Of a DNA stretch of 64,000 nucleotides, positions 9,178-19,441 are shown in pieces (position 1 is the stretch's first letter; each line of letters begins with the position of its first letter). The notes under the pieces were generated by a model, which saw only the letters and a program-made list of their open reading frames with translations, made no database searches and was not told the origin of the DNA. A program made the translations under genes and the position numbers. The DNA lies in NCBI RefSeq assembly GCF_034008635.1, contig NZ_CP125378.1, forward strand, positions 1,478,001 through 1,542,000, in the 5' to 3' direction. Origin of the DNA: Pseudomonas sp. P8_229 (GTDB taxonomy: Bacteria > Pseudomonadota > Gammaproteobacteria > Pseudomonadales > Pseudomonadaceae).

Positions 9178-9336
9178 TTAGTCCGGCTCATCCTTGAGCT
9201 GTTCCCACAGTTCTGCCGCGCCGGGAAACTCGGTGCCGTCTTCCGGGCTCAGGTCATCCGGGTCGTAGCGGCTCAGGCAGCCCTCCCCCAGAGTGGCCGG
9301 CGCTTTCGAAGTGGCTTTGTCCAGTGGATCGCTCAC
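9178..9336 (-). CDS. Small acidic hypothetical protein (52 aa)
   Basis: Reads VSDPLDKATSKAPATLGEGC at its start and ends WEQLKDEPD. It is acidic, with no membrane segment. The GTG start at 9336 has GAGGAA a few bases upstream. It lies just beyond the purU terminator and ends 1 bp from the convergent flippase-like gene. Function unknown. The well-placed ribosome site and codon pattern argue that it is real; similar short ORFs beside purU in other pseudomonads are my recollection only. Confidence 0.6.
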   Translation of the reverse strand: MSDPLDKATSKAPATLGEGCLSRYDPDDLSPEDGTEFPGAAELWEQLKDEPD

Positions 9337-9361
9337 GGGCAGTTCCTCAAGGGCTGAAACG

Positions 9362-9398
9362 AAAAAAGGGCCTGGAACGATTGAACGCCCAGGCCCTT
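9362..9398 (-). terminator. Rho-independent terminator of purU
   Basis: On the minus strand GGGCCTGG pairs with CCAGGCCC across a 13-nt loop and is followed by six T residues. It stands about 25 bp after the purU stop. Confidence 0.85.
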
Positions 9399-9424
9399 CT
9401 TTATTCAAGTACGCGTGGGTTCGA

Positions 9425-10273
9425 TCAGAACACCACGGTCTTGTTACCGTGCACCAGCACGCGGTCTTCAAGGTGATAACGCAGGCCACGGGCCAACACC
9501 ATCTTCTCGACGTCACGGCCGAAACGCACCATGTCTTCGATGCTGTCGCTGTGGCTGACGCGTACCACGTCTTGCTCGATGATCGGACCGGCGTCCAGCT
9601 CTTCGGTCACGTAGTGGCAGGTCGCGCCGATCAGTTTAACGCCGCGCAGCGACGCCTGATGGTACGGCTTGGCGCCGACGAACGATGGCAGGAAGCTGTG
9701 GTGAATGTTGATCACCTTGTGCGCGTATTCACGGCACAGAGCCGGCGGCAGGATCTGCATGTAGCGCGCCAGCACCACCACTTCGGCGTCGTGCTGTTTG
9801 ACCAGACGCGAGACTTCGGCGAACGCCGGTTCCTTGTCCTGCGGATTGACCGGGACATGGTAATAAGGAATGCCGTGCCACTCGACCATGCTGCGCAGGT
9901 CATTGTGGTTGGAAATCACGCAGGAGATTTCGCAGTCGAGCTCATCGCTGTGCCAGCGGTGCAGCAGGTCCGCCAGGCAGTGGGATTCGCGGCTGGCCAT
10001 CAGCACCACGCGTTTTTTCTGCTCGGTGTCGGTGATGCGCCAGTCCATCGAGAACTCTTCGGCGATCGGCGCAAACTTCTCGCGCAGCACTTCAATACCG
10101 AACGGCAGCGAATCGGCGCGGATCTCGTGACGCATGAAGAACCAGCCGTTCTGATTATCCGAGTGGTGGCTCGCTTCGGTGATCCAGCCGTTGTGGGATG
10201 CCAGAAAGTTACTGACTTTGGCAACGATGCCAACGCGGTCAGGGCAGGAAATCACCAACCGAAAGGTGCGCAT
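9425..10273 (-). CDS. purU: Formyltetrahydrofolate deformylase
   Basis: A 282-residue cytosolic enzyme that hydrolyses 10-formyl-tetrahydrofolate to formate and tetrahydrofolate, balancing the one-carbon pool and supplying formate for PurT. The N-terminus (MRTFRLVISCPDRVGIVAKV) is an ACT-type regulatory domain. The C-terminal half is a formyl-transferase fold with VINIHHSFLPSF and EELDAGPIIEQD, which hold the expected catalytic His and Asp. Length equals that usual for PurU. Start at 10273 is chosen over an upstream in-frame ATG because homology begins here. It is followed by a strong terminator and is divergent from mvaT, a pairing I recall in P. aeruginosa. Confidence 0.96.
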   Translation of the reverse strand: MRTFRLVISCPDRVGIVAKVSNFLASHNGWITEASHHSDNQNGWFFMRHEIRADSLPFGIEVLREKFAPIAEEFSMDWRITDTEQKKRVVLMASRESHCLADLLHRWHSDELDCEISCVISNHNDLRSMVEWHGIPYYHVPVNPQDKEPAFAEVSRLVKQHDAEVVVLARYMQILPPALCREYAHKVINIHHSFLPSFVGAKPYHQASLRGVKLIGATCHYVTEELDAGPIIEQDVVRVSHSDSIEDMVRFGRDVEKMVLARGLRYHLEDRVLVHGNKTVVF

Positions 10274-10611
10274 GGGGGGAAAACTCCAGAACTTCGCAAA
10301 GGCGGCCATTCTAGCGACTGTGCGCGGAAACTGCAGTATTGATGACCACATCTCCGCAGGTAGACCCGATTACCGGCTTCTGAGGCCCTGCGCGGCAAAT
10401 CGATAGTCCTTCAGTGAAGCTGTTCGGCCAGATAATTGTGAATATTCGTGATGACTGCATCACATTATTTAAATGACCATTCAATTTACCGGTTATTCCA
10501 CGTAACTAATTCAAATAAAAAAACCGGTTAAATGTTTACTTGATGAAACAGCCTGACTATTATTGCGGCACTGTCCCCTGCCATTCAACACATCCGCATA
10601 AGGTAGTTACC
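10274..10611. promoter_or_regulatory. AT-rich purU / mvaT divergent control region
   Basis: A 338-bp gap. The part from 10440 to 10545 is clearly AT-rich against a GC-rich background and holds two ACCGGTTA copies (10488-10495 and 10523-10530) about 35 bp apart, each containing the palindrome ACCGGT. AT-rich DNA is what MvaT-type silencers bind, so autoregulation is plausible. AAGG at 10601-10604 is the ribosome site of mvaT. Confidence 0.55.
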
Positions 10612-10989
10612 ATGTCCTTGATCAACGAATATCGCGCCACCGAAGAAGCCATCAAAGAGCTGCAAGCCCGTTTGAAGAACCTGTCGCAAGACGACAAATT
10701 GCAAGCCGAGCTGGAATTCGAAGGCAAACTGCGCACCCTGATGGGCGAATACTCCAAGTCCCTGCGCGACATTATCGCCCTGCTGGATCCAGAATCGAAA
10801 ACCAAAGGCACCCGTGGCGCCGCAGTAAAAACTACCGGCACCAAGCGCGCGCGCAAAGTTAAACAATACAAAAACCCGCACAACGGCGAAGTCATCGAAA
10901 CCAAAGGTGGCAACCACAAGACTCTGAAAGAGTGGAAAGCCAAGTGGGGCGGTGACGTGGTTGAAGGCTGGGCTACCCTGCTGGGCTAA
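10612..10989 (+). CDS. mvaT: H-NS-family xenogeneic silencer MvaT
   Basis: A 125-residue nucleoid-associated protein beginning MSLINEYRATEEAIKELQAR. The N-terminal half is a coiled coil for oligomerisation. The C-terminal half (KQYKNPHNGEVIETKGGNHK, then LKEWKAKWGGDVVEGW) is the DNA-binding domain of the MvaT/MvaU group. Length and sequence agree with P. aeruginosa MvaT. Such proteins bind AT-rich, often foreign DNA and repress it; in this genome the Tc toxin genes 9-45 kb away are natural candidate targets (inference). An in-frame upstream ATG at 10540 is rejected because family homology starts at 10612. A strong terminator follows. Confidence 0.96.
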   Translation: MSLINEYRATEEAIKELQARLKNLSQDDKLQAELEFEGKLRTLMGEYSKSLRDIIALLDPESKTKGTRGAAVKTTGTKRARKVKQYKNPHNGEVIETKGGNHKTLKEWKAKWGGDVVEGWATLLG

Positions 10990-11027
10990 GCCGCAGCGCC
11001 GGTCGCCGATTGATTCGGCGGCCCATG

Positions 11028-11057
11028 AAAAACGCCAGCATACGCTGGCGTTTTTTT
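11028..11057 (+). terminator. Terminator after mvaT (possibly bidirectional)
   Basis: AACGCCAGC and GCTGGCGTT form a tight stem with a 2-nt loop and a seven-T run. The A-run on the other side could also serve the convergent sbcB. Confidence 0.9.
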
Positions 11058-11092
11058 ATGCGTGTCCTTTCATGGACACACTATGTTCGAAT

Positions 11093-12523
11093 TCAAAGAT
11101 TCAAACGATTGCGCAATGCCTCGACATAATTCTGCCACTCATTGAGCACTTGATTCTGTATCGGCGTAGCACTAAGCGCCCATTGCTGCGCGGCTTCGGC
11201 AAAAGAGCTCAAGGTATTAGGTGCGCCCATTTGCGGCTCGGATAAACGCTGCTGGCAGAATATTCTCCAGCGCTCTTGCTCAGCAGAATTCAACGTATCG
11301 GGAAAGTTTCGTGCGCGATATCGAAAGAGCAATTCGGGCAGACGTTCATCATCGAACGGCCAGTGTTCTTGCGCTAATTGCGCCGGATCCGCCGTCCTCA
11401 CTTGCTCGCATAGACGCCGATCGCGATCAGCGATAAATCCATCGTACAACTGCTGTTCCGGGTCCTCACTCGGGGTGAAGTCTTCGCTGGCGTAAATCGC
11501 CGCAACTTTATCTTTCCAAACTTGTTGTGCGTCACTTAGCCGCAGCGCACGTGCCTGATACAGCGCCATGTCCAACCCCAGACGCTGTTGATCGTCGGCA
11601 CGCAATACCGACAACGGCGCCACCACCGGGCAACGATTGATATGAATCAGTTTAAGCGGCACTGGCTGTTCACCCTCGGCGAGGTCGTCGCGGCGGGTAT
11701 AAAGACGCTTGCGCAAGCTGTCGGCGTCCAGATCCAGCAAGCCTTGTGGGTCAAGGTGCAGGTCACAGACGATCAACGCATTGCGATTGCGCGGATGCCA
11801 GGCCAAGGGCAGTACCACGCCGACGTAGTGCCGAGCCGCCGAAAAGCGCCCGGAGATATGCACCATCGGCTGCAACAGGCGAATCTGATCCATGACTTTC
11901 TGCTTGCTGCGCAGTTGGAATAGCCAGTCATACAACTTCGGTTGTTTCTCGCGGATCAACCGCGCCAGGGCGATGGTTGCGCGCACGTCCGACAGGGCTT
12001 CGTGGGCATGCCCATGGTCGATGTTGTTGGCGGCCGTCAGGCGCTCGAGCTTGAGGGTGACCTTGCCTTCGTCATCGGTCGGCCAGACCAGCCCATCGGG
12101 ACGCAACGCATAGGCGGCGCGCACCACATCGATCAGGTCCCAGCGACTGTTGCCTCCCTGCCACTCGCGGGCGTACGGGTCGAAGAAGTTGCGGTACAAA
12201 CTGTAGCGGGTCATCTCATCGTCGAAACGCAAGGTGTTGTAACCCGCGCCGCAAGTGCCGGGCGCCGCCAGTTGCGCATGCACCCGGGTCATGAAGTCGG
12301 CTTCGCTCAGCCCCTGCTCGGCGAGACGGCTCGGGGTGATGCCGGTGATCGCACACGCTGCCGGATGCGGCAGGATGTCTTCGCTGGGCTGGCAGTAGAG
12401 GTTGACCGGCTCGTCGATTTCATTGAGGTCGTGGTCGGTGCGAATCCCCGCGACCTGCAGCGGGCGATCGTTGCGGGGATTGATGCCGGTGGTTTCGTAG
12501 TCGTACCAGAAGATTGAAGTCAC
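11093..12523 (-). CDS. sbcB: Exodeoxyribonuclease I
   Basis: A 476-residue processive 3'-5' single-strand DNA exonuclease used in recombination and mismatch repair; length matches E. coli ExoI (475). The DEDDh nuclease motifs are visible: WYDYETTGINP (Asp and Glu of motif I), the NTLRFDDEMTR region, and HEALSDVRATIALARLI holding the final His and Asp. The C-terminal SH3-like and helical parts are present (ending EALRNRLNL). Start is the ATG at 12523. It is convergent with mvaT and divergent from the RDD operon. Confidence 0.95.
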   Translation of the reverse strand: MTSIFWYDYETTGINPRNDRPLQVAGIRTDHDLNEIDEPVNLYCQPSEDILPHPAACAITGITPSRLAEQGLSEADFMTRVHAQLAAPGTCGAGYNTLRFDDEMTRYSLYRNFFDPYAREWQGGNSRWDLIDVVRAAYALRPDGLVWPTDDEGKVTLKLERLTAANNIDHGHAHEALSDVRATIALARLIREKQPKLYDWLFQLRSKQKVMDQIRLLQPMVHISGRFSAARHYVGVVLPLAWHPRNRNALIVCDLHLDPQGLLDLDADSLRKRLYTRRDDLAEGEQPVPLKLIHINRCPVVAPLSVLRADDQQRLGLDMALYQARALRLSDAQQVWKDKVAAIYASEDFTPSEDPEQQLYDGFIADRDRRLCEQVRTADPAQLAQEHWPFDDERLPELLFRYRARNFPDTLNSAEQERWRIFCQQRLSEPQMGAPNTLSSFAEAAQQWALSATPIQNQVLNEWQNYVEALRNRLNL

Positions 12524-12704
12524 GGGCGGTTCCTGAACTGAAGATCGGCAAAGTCTAGGCGTTGAACCACCACCGCGGCCAGCGCTCTGTCATTCAACCA
12601 TCGCGCATCACACGATGTGCAATACATAGTTATGTCGTTTTCCCCCAAGAGGCTGCTAGCATCGGACAGACTTCACATCCCGATCAGGCCCCATCAGGTA
12701 GCCC

Positions 12705-13430
12705 ATGCTCGAGAACACAGCAGCGCCACGGAAAGCACCGCTGAACCCGCCACTCGATACCCGCTATCAAGTGGAAACCCCGGAGGGCATCGACCTGCCG
12801 TTGCGCCCGGCCGGTCTGATGGTGCGTACCCTCGCCTTCGGCATCGACCTGGGCATTCGCGGCGCGCTCATCGGCGTGCTGTTCGTGGCGCTGGCATTTC
12901 TCGGCCAGCTCGGCATGGGCCTCGGGTCGCTGCTGCTGTTTGTCATCAGCTGGTGGTACATGGTGCTGTTCGAAGTGCTGCGTCAGGGCCGCTCGCCGGG
13001 CAAACAATGGATGGGCCTGCGGGTGATTCACGATAACGGCACCCCCATCGGCTGGTCGGCCTCACTGCTGCGCAACCTGTTGCGCTTCGTCGATCTGCTG
13101 CCATTCGGCTATTTCCTCGGCGCCATCAGCTGTCTGCAACACCCGACCTTCAAGCGTCTGGGCGACATCGCCGCCGGCACCCTGGTGGTCTACAGCGAAC
13201 GCGCCCTGCACCGCCCGCAATTACCCGACGCCCAGCCACGCAGTTCGCCCGTGCCACTCAATCCCGTCGAGCAACGCGCGCTGCTCGCCTTCGCCGAACG
13301 CCAGGCTGAACTGTCGCCGGCGCGGGTCAATGAACTGGCCGCCCTGCTGGCCCAGCCGCTGCATATCTCGGCGCCCAAAGCGGTCAACGAACTCAACGGC
13401 ATCGCCCGCGGCTTGTTGGGTCCGGCATGA
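12705..13430 (+). CDS. RDD family membrane protein
   Basis: A 241-residue protein whose first 165 residues form an RDD domain: RPAGLMVRTLAFGIDLGIRG opens helix 1, and three or so hydrophobic segments follow. The conserved QGRSPGKQWMGLRVIHDNG loop is typical of the family, some members of which move ions across membranes. The C-terminal tail is soluble and Ala/Leu-rich. It is first of six genes that all overlap by a few bases (RDD, SpoIIM-like, DUF4129, DUF4350, MoxR, DUF58). I know this set as a conserved gammaproteobacterial cluster of unknown exact role, probably envelope maintenance. Confidence 0.87.
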   Translation: MLENTAAPRKAPLNPPLDTRYQVETPEGIDLPLRPAGLMVRTLAFGIDLGIRGALIGVLFVALAFLGQLGMGLGSLLLFVISWWYMVLFEVLRQGRSPGKQWMGLRVIHDNGTPIGWSASLLRNLLRFVDLLPFGYFLGAISCLQHPTFKRLGDIAAGTLVVYSERALHRPQLPDAQPRSSPVPLNPVEQRALLAFAERQAELSPARVNELAALLAQPLHISAPKAVNELNGIARGLLGPA

Positions 13431-14404
13431 AGCAGAGTCTTTTCGAAGCTCGCCACAAGGCCGAATGGGAGCGCTTCACGCTGGCCCTCGAACGCCTCGA
13501 GCACGGCAAGGACACTTCGCAAGTGGCCGGTTTTCCCAAGGCTTATCGACGTCTGTGCCAGCATCTGGCGTTGGCCCAGGAGCGCGGCTACAGCAGTTAT
13601 CTGATCGACTCGCTGCAGCAACAGGTGTTGCGCGGCCACCAACAGCTGTATCGGCACCGCAGTCGCTTCGGCGCCAATCTGCTGGGTTTCATCCTCGCCG
13701 ACTTCCCCCGGTTGGTGCGCGCGGAATGGCCGTTCGTACTGGCCGCTACGCTGTTGTTTTTCGGCAGCCTGATCGGCTTTGCGCTGCTTGTATATGGCTA
13801 TCCCGAGCTGGTCTACAACCTGATCCCCGCCGAACAGGTGCGCGAGATGCAGAGCATGTACGACCCAGTGGCCGGGCACCTTGGGCGATCCGCCGAACGC
13901 GCCGCCAGTGAAGACTGGGTGATGTTCGGTTACTACGTGATGCACAACATCGGCATCGCCTTCCAGACCTTCGCCAGTGGTTTGCTGCTGGGCGTGGGCA
14001 GTGCGTTTTTCCTGGTCTACAACGGGCTGATCATCGGCGCGGTGGCCGGGCACCTGACCGACATCGGTTTCGGGCAGACATTTTGGTCATTCGTGATCGG
14101 CCACGGTGCTTTCGAATTGAGCGCCATTGCCCTGGCGGGGGCGGCAGGGCTGAAACTGGGCTGGGCACTGATCGCTCCCGGACGCCTGACGCGCGGCGCA
14201 GCACTGCAACACGCCGCGCGCAAAAGCGTGCTGCTGGTGTGCGGGGTCATGCTGTTCCTGCTGATCGCGGCATTCATCGAGGCGTACTGGTCATCGAAGA
14301 CCGGGATCGCGCCGCGAACCAAGTACGCGGTCGGTGCATCTTTGTGGATTGCGGTGGCGGTCTACCTGCTGTTCGCCGGAAGGACACGCCATGCGCCTGA
14401 GTGA
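13427..14404 (+). CDS. Stage II sporulation protein M-like membrane protein (DUF95)
   Basis: A 325-residue membrane protein starting MKQSLFEARHKAEWERFTLA, with a soluble N-terminal part of about 95 residues and then four or five membrane helices. DWVMFGYYVMHNIGIAFQTF and FLVYNGLIIGAVAGHL match the SpoIIM/DUF95 pattern. In spore formers SpoIIM works with a peptidoglycan hydrolase complex; in non-sporulating proteobacteria the homologue always seems to travel with RDD/MoxR/DUF58 genes, as here. ATGA overlap with the RDD gene upstream, and it overlaps the next gene by 14 bp. Confidence 0.85.
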   Translation: MKQSLFEARHKAEWERFTLALERLEHGKDTSQVAGFPKAYRRLCQHLALAQERGYSSYLIDSLQQQVLRGHQQLYRHRSRFGANLLGFILADFPRLVRAEWPFVLAATLLFFGSLIGFALLVYGYPELVYNLIPAEQVREMQSMYDPVAGHLGRSAERAASEDWVMFGYYVMHNIGIAFQTFASGLLLGVGSAFFLVYNGLIIGAVAGHLTDIGFGQTFWSFVIGHGAFELSAIALAGAAGLKLGWALIAPGRLTRGAALQHAARKSVLLVCGVMLFLLIAAFIEAYWSSKTGIAPRTKYAVGASLWIAVAVYLLFAGRTRHAPE

Positions 14405-15938
14405 CGCCAGCGTAGCGATCCGCCCGCGCAGCACCTGGGAAGCCATGGACCTGGGTGTGCTCATGAGTCAGCAGCACCGGCGCCTGCTGATGACCAGTTG
14501 GGCCATCGTCACTCTGCCGCTGTTTGCCTTGCTGACGTTGTTGCTGTGGGATTCGCCGTCACTCGCCGTGTTCATTTTCTGGTGGCTGAAACCGGCTTAC
14601 GAACGCCTGCCGCTGTACATCCTGTCCAAGACCCTGTTCGGCGAAACACCGACCTTGAAACAGGCCTTGCGCGAATTTCCCCGGCTGCTCAAACCGCAAC
14701 TGCTGGCCAGTCTGACCTGGCGTCGTCTGAGCCTGAGCCGCAGCTTTCTGCTGCCGGTGATGCAGCTCGAAGGCCTGGACAGCACGGCCCGCCAGCAACG
14801 CCTGCAAGTGCTGTTACAACGTAATGCCGGCGCCGCACAATGGCTGACGATCATCGGCGTGCATCTGGAAACCGCGCTGTGGATCGGCCTGATGGTGCTG
14901 TTCTACATGCTGCTGCCGCAGCAGATCGAAACCGACTGGGACTGGCAATCGCTGATCCTCGACGCCGATCACCATTGGCGCTGGCTGGAGCACCTGACCA
15001 ATGCCTTTTACGCGCTGGTGCTGGTGATCTGGGAACCGGTGTATGTCGCCTGCGGTTTCAGCCTGTATCTGAACCGGCGCACCACACTCGAAGCGTGGGA
15101 CATCGAGCTGGTGTTCCGCCGTTTGCGCCAGCGCCTGAACAGCAGCGCTCTGGGTTTGCTGCTGGCCGTCTGTCTGCTGCTGCCGGCGCTGCCACCGGTA
15201 TGGGCCGCGGCCGATCCCGCCAACGCCCCGCAGGCGCCACGCCTGCTGCATCAACCGCTGACCAGTCAGGCTTCGCACGACAGCATCAAGGCGTTACTTG
15301 AACAACCACCGTTCAAGAACAAAGAAAGCGTGACCCGTTATCGCTTTGGCGACGACCCGGCCACCCCGGCCGAGGTCAAGCCCGGTGAGGCGCCACAATG
15401 GTTGAAAACCCTGCTCGGCTGGCTCGACGGTCAACGCTTCAATGCCTTGGCCACCTTGATCGAGGTGTTGTTGTGGACGGCGTTGATCGCCGCTGTCGGC
15501 TGGCTGATCTGGCGCTATCGCGAGTTCCTGCGCACCTTCGTCAGTCGCCGGATGAAGCTGCCCAGCCGCAACAGGCCACCCGCGCCGCGGCAGGTATTCG
15601 GCCTGGACCTGAACCCGCAATCACTGCCCGATGACATCGCCGCCAGCGCCGAACAACTCTGGCACACCCAGCCACGCGCCGCGCTGGGGCTGCTCTATCG
15701 CGGCTTGCTCAGCCGGCTGCTGCACGACTTTGACCTGACCTTGAAAGCCGCCGACACCGAGCACCAGGTACTGCTGCGGGTCGAGCAATTGCAGCACCCG
15801 GAACTGCTGATGTTCAGCCGTACCCTGACCCTGCATTGGCAGAACATGGCCTACGGGCATCGCGTGCCGGCGGCGCATCTGCAACAGGAACTGTGTGACG
15901 ACTGGCGCGCCCTGTTCGGCCATGGAGCGCGCACTTGA
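14391..15938 (+). CDS. DUF4129 domain membrane protein
   Basis: A 515-residue protein beginning MRLSDASVAIRPRSTWEAMD. Hydrophobic helices near 35-60, 165-185, 220-245, 270-290 and 365-385 anchor it. The last 110 residues (AASAEQLWHTQPRAALGLLY, then LLSRLLHDFDLTLKAADTEH) are the DUF4129 signature, usually a C-terminal cytoplasmic module. ATG at 14391 has GGAAGGA just upstream and overlaps the preceding gene. Its stop overlaps the next gene's TTG start (TTGA). No enzymatic motif is visible; it is best seen as a structural partner of the MoxR/DUF58 pair. Confidence 0.82.
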   Translation: MRLSDASVAIRPRSTWEAMDLGVLMSQQHRRLLMTSWAIVTLPLFALLTLLLWDSPSLAVFIFWWLKPAYERLPLYILSKTLFGETPTLKQALREFPRLLKPQLLASLTWRRLSLSRSFLLPVMQLEGLDSTARQQRLQVLLQRNAGAAQWLTIIGVHLETALWIGLMVLFYMLLPQQIETDWDWQSLILDADHHWRWLEHLTNAFYALVLVIWEPVYVACGFSLYLNRRTTLEAWDIELVFRRLRQRLNSSALGLLLAVCLLLPALPPVWAAADPANAPQAPRLLHQPLTSQASHDSIKALLEQPPFKNKESVTRYRFGDDPATPAEVKPGEAPQWLKTLLGWLDGQRFNALATLIEVLLWTALIAAVGWLIWRYREFLRTFVSRRMKLPSRNRPPAPRQVFGLDLNPQSLPDDIAASAEQLWHTQPRAALGLLYRGLLSRLLHDFDLTLKAADTEHQVLLRVEQLQHPELLMFSRTLTLHWQNMAYGHRVPAAHLQQELCDDWRALFGHGART

Positions 15939-17094
15939 ACCGGCGTAACGCGTGGCTGATCGGCGGGCTGATCGTCGCCCTGCTCGCGGCGTTGAGCCTC
16001 TATCTGTACTTCAAGGCCAGGCCTTATCAGGAAGTGATCGATCACGGCCCTTCGCCGCTGGCCCAGGCCAACCCGTATCTGGCGGCGCAGATGTTCCTGC
16101 GCGCACGCGGCCTCAACGTCGGCCATGCTGAAACGTTGGCAGGACTGCCCGACATCGATCCGCGTCGGCACACCTTGCTGCTGTTCGGCGAGCGCTCGCG
16201 GATGACCCCGCGTCAGGTCGATCAGGTGCTGAACTGGGCCCGCGCCGGCGGACGCCTGGTGTTCGTTGCCCAAGCATTGTGGGATGAACAGGCCAGACAA
16301 AGCGACGACCTGCTGCTGGACCGGGTGCAACTGCATCAGTCCCTGAGCAAGAACCTGAAGGAACCACCGGCGGAACTGGCCGATGACCCCTACCCGAACC
16401 TGACCAAGCTGTACCTGGAAGATGAAGACGCCCCCGCCTACGCCGGTTTCGACACCGCGTTTCATTTGGAGGACCCGAAGAATCTCGCGCAAGCCTGGGC
16501 CAACAGCGCCAAGGCCACGCACATGATGCAACTGGCTTATGGCCTCGGCTCGATTACTGTGGTCACCGATGCCGAGTTGTGGAAGACCCCGGCCATCAGC
16601 CAACACGACAACGCCTGGCTGCTCTGGTACCTGAGCGCCGACACTGACGTCACACTGATTTTCAACACCACACACGACGGCCTGCCGACCCTGCTCTGGC
16701 GTTATTTCCCGCAGGCCATCGTTGCCCTGCTGGCGCTGATCGGCCTCGGCTTGTGGCACGTCGGTGTGCGCCACGGGCCACTGCTCGCGCCCGCCCCGCG
16801 TGGCCGCCGTCAGTTGCAGGAACACCTGCGCGCCAGTGCCGATTTCATCCTGCGCCACAACGGCCAGCACACGCTGTTGCAAGCCTTGCAACAAGACGTG
16901 CTACGCCGCGCCCGACGCCGCCATCCCGGCTTCGACCAGTTGAACGTGGCCGAGCAATGGCTGGTGCTGTCGCGCCTGACCCGACAGCCGACCCGCGCAA
17001 TCAGCCAGGCCCTGAGCCCGGTGCCGAAACAGCGCATGAGCAGCGCTGATTTCAGCCGCCAGGTGGCCCACCTGCAAACCTTGAGGAACACGCT

Positions 17095-17098
<4 letters not shown>
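15935..17098 (+). CDS. DUF4350 domain protein
   Basis: A 387-residue protein with an N-terminal signal-anchor helix (AWLIGGLIVALLAALSLYLY). Next comes a Rossmann-like soluble domain (LLLFGERSRMTPRQVDQVLN and ARAGGRLVFVAQALWDE are typical of DUF4350), then a second membrane helix near 255-280 and a basic C-terminal region. It starts with TTG, overlapping the DUF4129 stop; a TTG start is uncommon but is supported by the tight 4-bp overlaps throughout this operon. The domain is thought to bind rather than hydrolyse a ligand; specific function unknown. Confidence 0.8.
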
Positions 17099-18092
<994 letters not shown>

Positions 18093-18096
<4 letters not shown>

Positions 18097-19424
18097 AACC
18101 GTCACGCCTGCTGTTGATCTGGCTGGCCGTTCTGCTGGCCATCGGCACGCTGCTGGGCACCGTGCAGGCACTCGACATCCCGACACCCGCCAGCCTGTCG
18201 GCGATCAGTTGGGGGTTGCTGCTGGCCCTGTTGGTGCTGGCGATCATCGATGCGCTACGCCTGAACAACCTGCCCTCGCCGCGCATCCAGCGCCAGATGC
18301 CCGGCAGCCTCGCACTCGGCCGTTGGAGCGAGGTACGGCTGCAGCTCAGTCACGATTTCAGTGAGCCGGTCACAGTGGAGATGTTCGATCACGTGCCACC
18401 GGGGTTGAGTTTCGACAACCTGCCGCTGTCGGTCGAGCTGCAACCCGGCCAGTTCAGCGAGGTCGGTTATCGCCTGCGCCCGCTCAATCGCGGTCACTTC
18501 ACCTTCGAACATTGCGAAATCAACCTGCCCAGCCCGCTGGGTCTGTGGTCAGGCAAACGCCTGATCGAGGTGAGCAGCGACGTCCGCGTCTACCCGGACT
18601 TCGCCAAGCTCTACGGCGGGCAGTTGCTGGCGGTGGACAACTGGCTCAGCCAGCTCGGTGTGCGCCAGCGCCAACGTCGCGGGCAAGGCCTGGAATTTCA
18701 TCAACTGCGCGAATTTCGCGAAGGCGACAGCCTGCGCCAGATCGACTGGAAAGCCACCGCCCGGCAGCGCACGCCGATTGCCCGCGAGTACCAGGACGAG
18801 CGTGATCAGCAGATCATCTTCATGCTCGATTGCGGCCGGCAAATGCGCAGCCAGGATGGCGAGCTGGCGCATTTCGACCATGCGCTGAATGCGTGTCTGC
18901 TGCTGAGTTACGTCGCGCTGCGGCAGGGCGATGCCGTGGGGTTGAGCACCTTTGCCAGCGATCAACCGCGATATCTCGCGCCGGTAAAAGGCGCCGGGCA
19001 ACTGAACATTTTGCTTAACGCAGTCTACGATCTGGCGAGTAGCCAACGTCCAGCGGATTACCAGTCAGCCGTCCAACAGCTACTGACCCGTCAGAAACGC
19101 CGGGCACTGGTCATCCTGGTGACCAACCTGCGCGATGAAGACCATGGCGAACTGACCAACGCGGTCCAGCACCTGAACCGCCAGCATCAAGTGCTGGTGG
19201 TCAGCCTGCGCGAAGAAACGCTCGACCAGGTGCGCCAGGCCCCAGTGCAAACCCTGCCTGAAGCGCTGGCCTATTGCGGCACGGTGGATTACCTCAACGC
19301 CCGGGCAGAACTGCATGAGCGGTTGAGTGCTCATGGTGCTCGAGTGCTGGATACACAACCCGGCGAGATGAGCCCAGCGTTAGTCACCCAATACCTCGGT
19401 TGGAAGAAGGCAGGTACGCTCTGA
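18093..19424 (+). CDS. DUF58 domain protein (VWA-like MoxR partner)
   Basis: A 443-residue protein with two N-terminal membrane helices (about 5-25 and 32-52) and a beta-rich region. The DUF58 signature follows: QLREFREGDSLRQIDWKATA, then QQIIFMLDCGRQM, which opens a von Willebrand A-like fold. Starts at GTG 18093 overlapping the MoxR stop. It is the last gene of the operon and converges on the minus-strand Tc genes with only 17 bp between stops, so no room for a strong terminator is visible. Confidence 0.88.
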
Positions 19425-19441
19425 ACTCATTTGCCGTGCCC

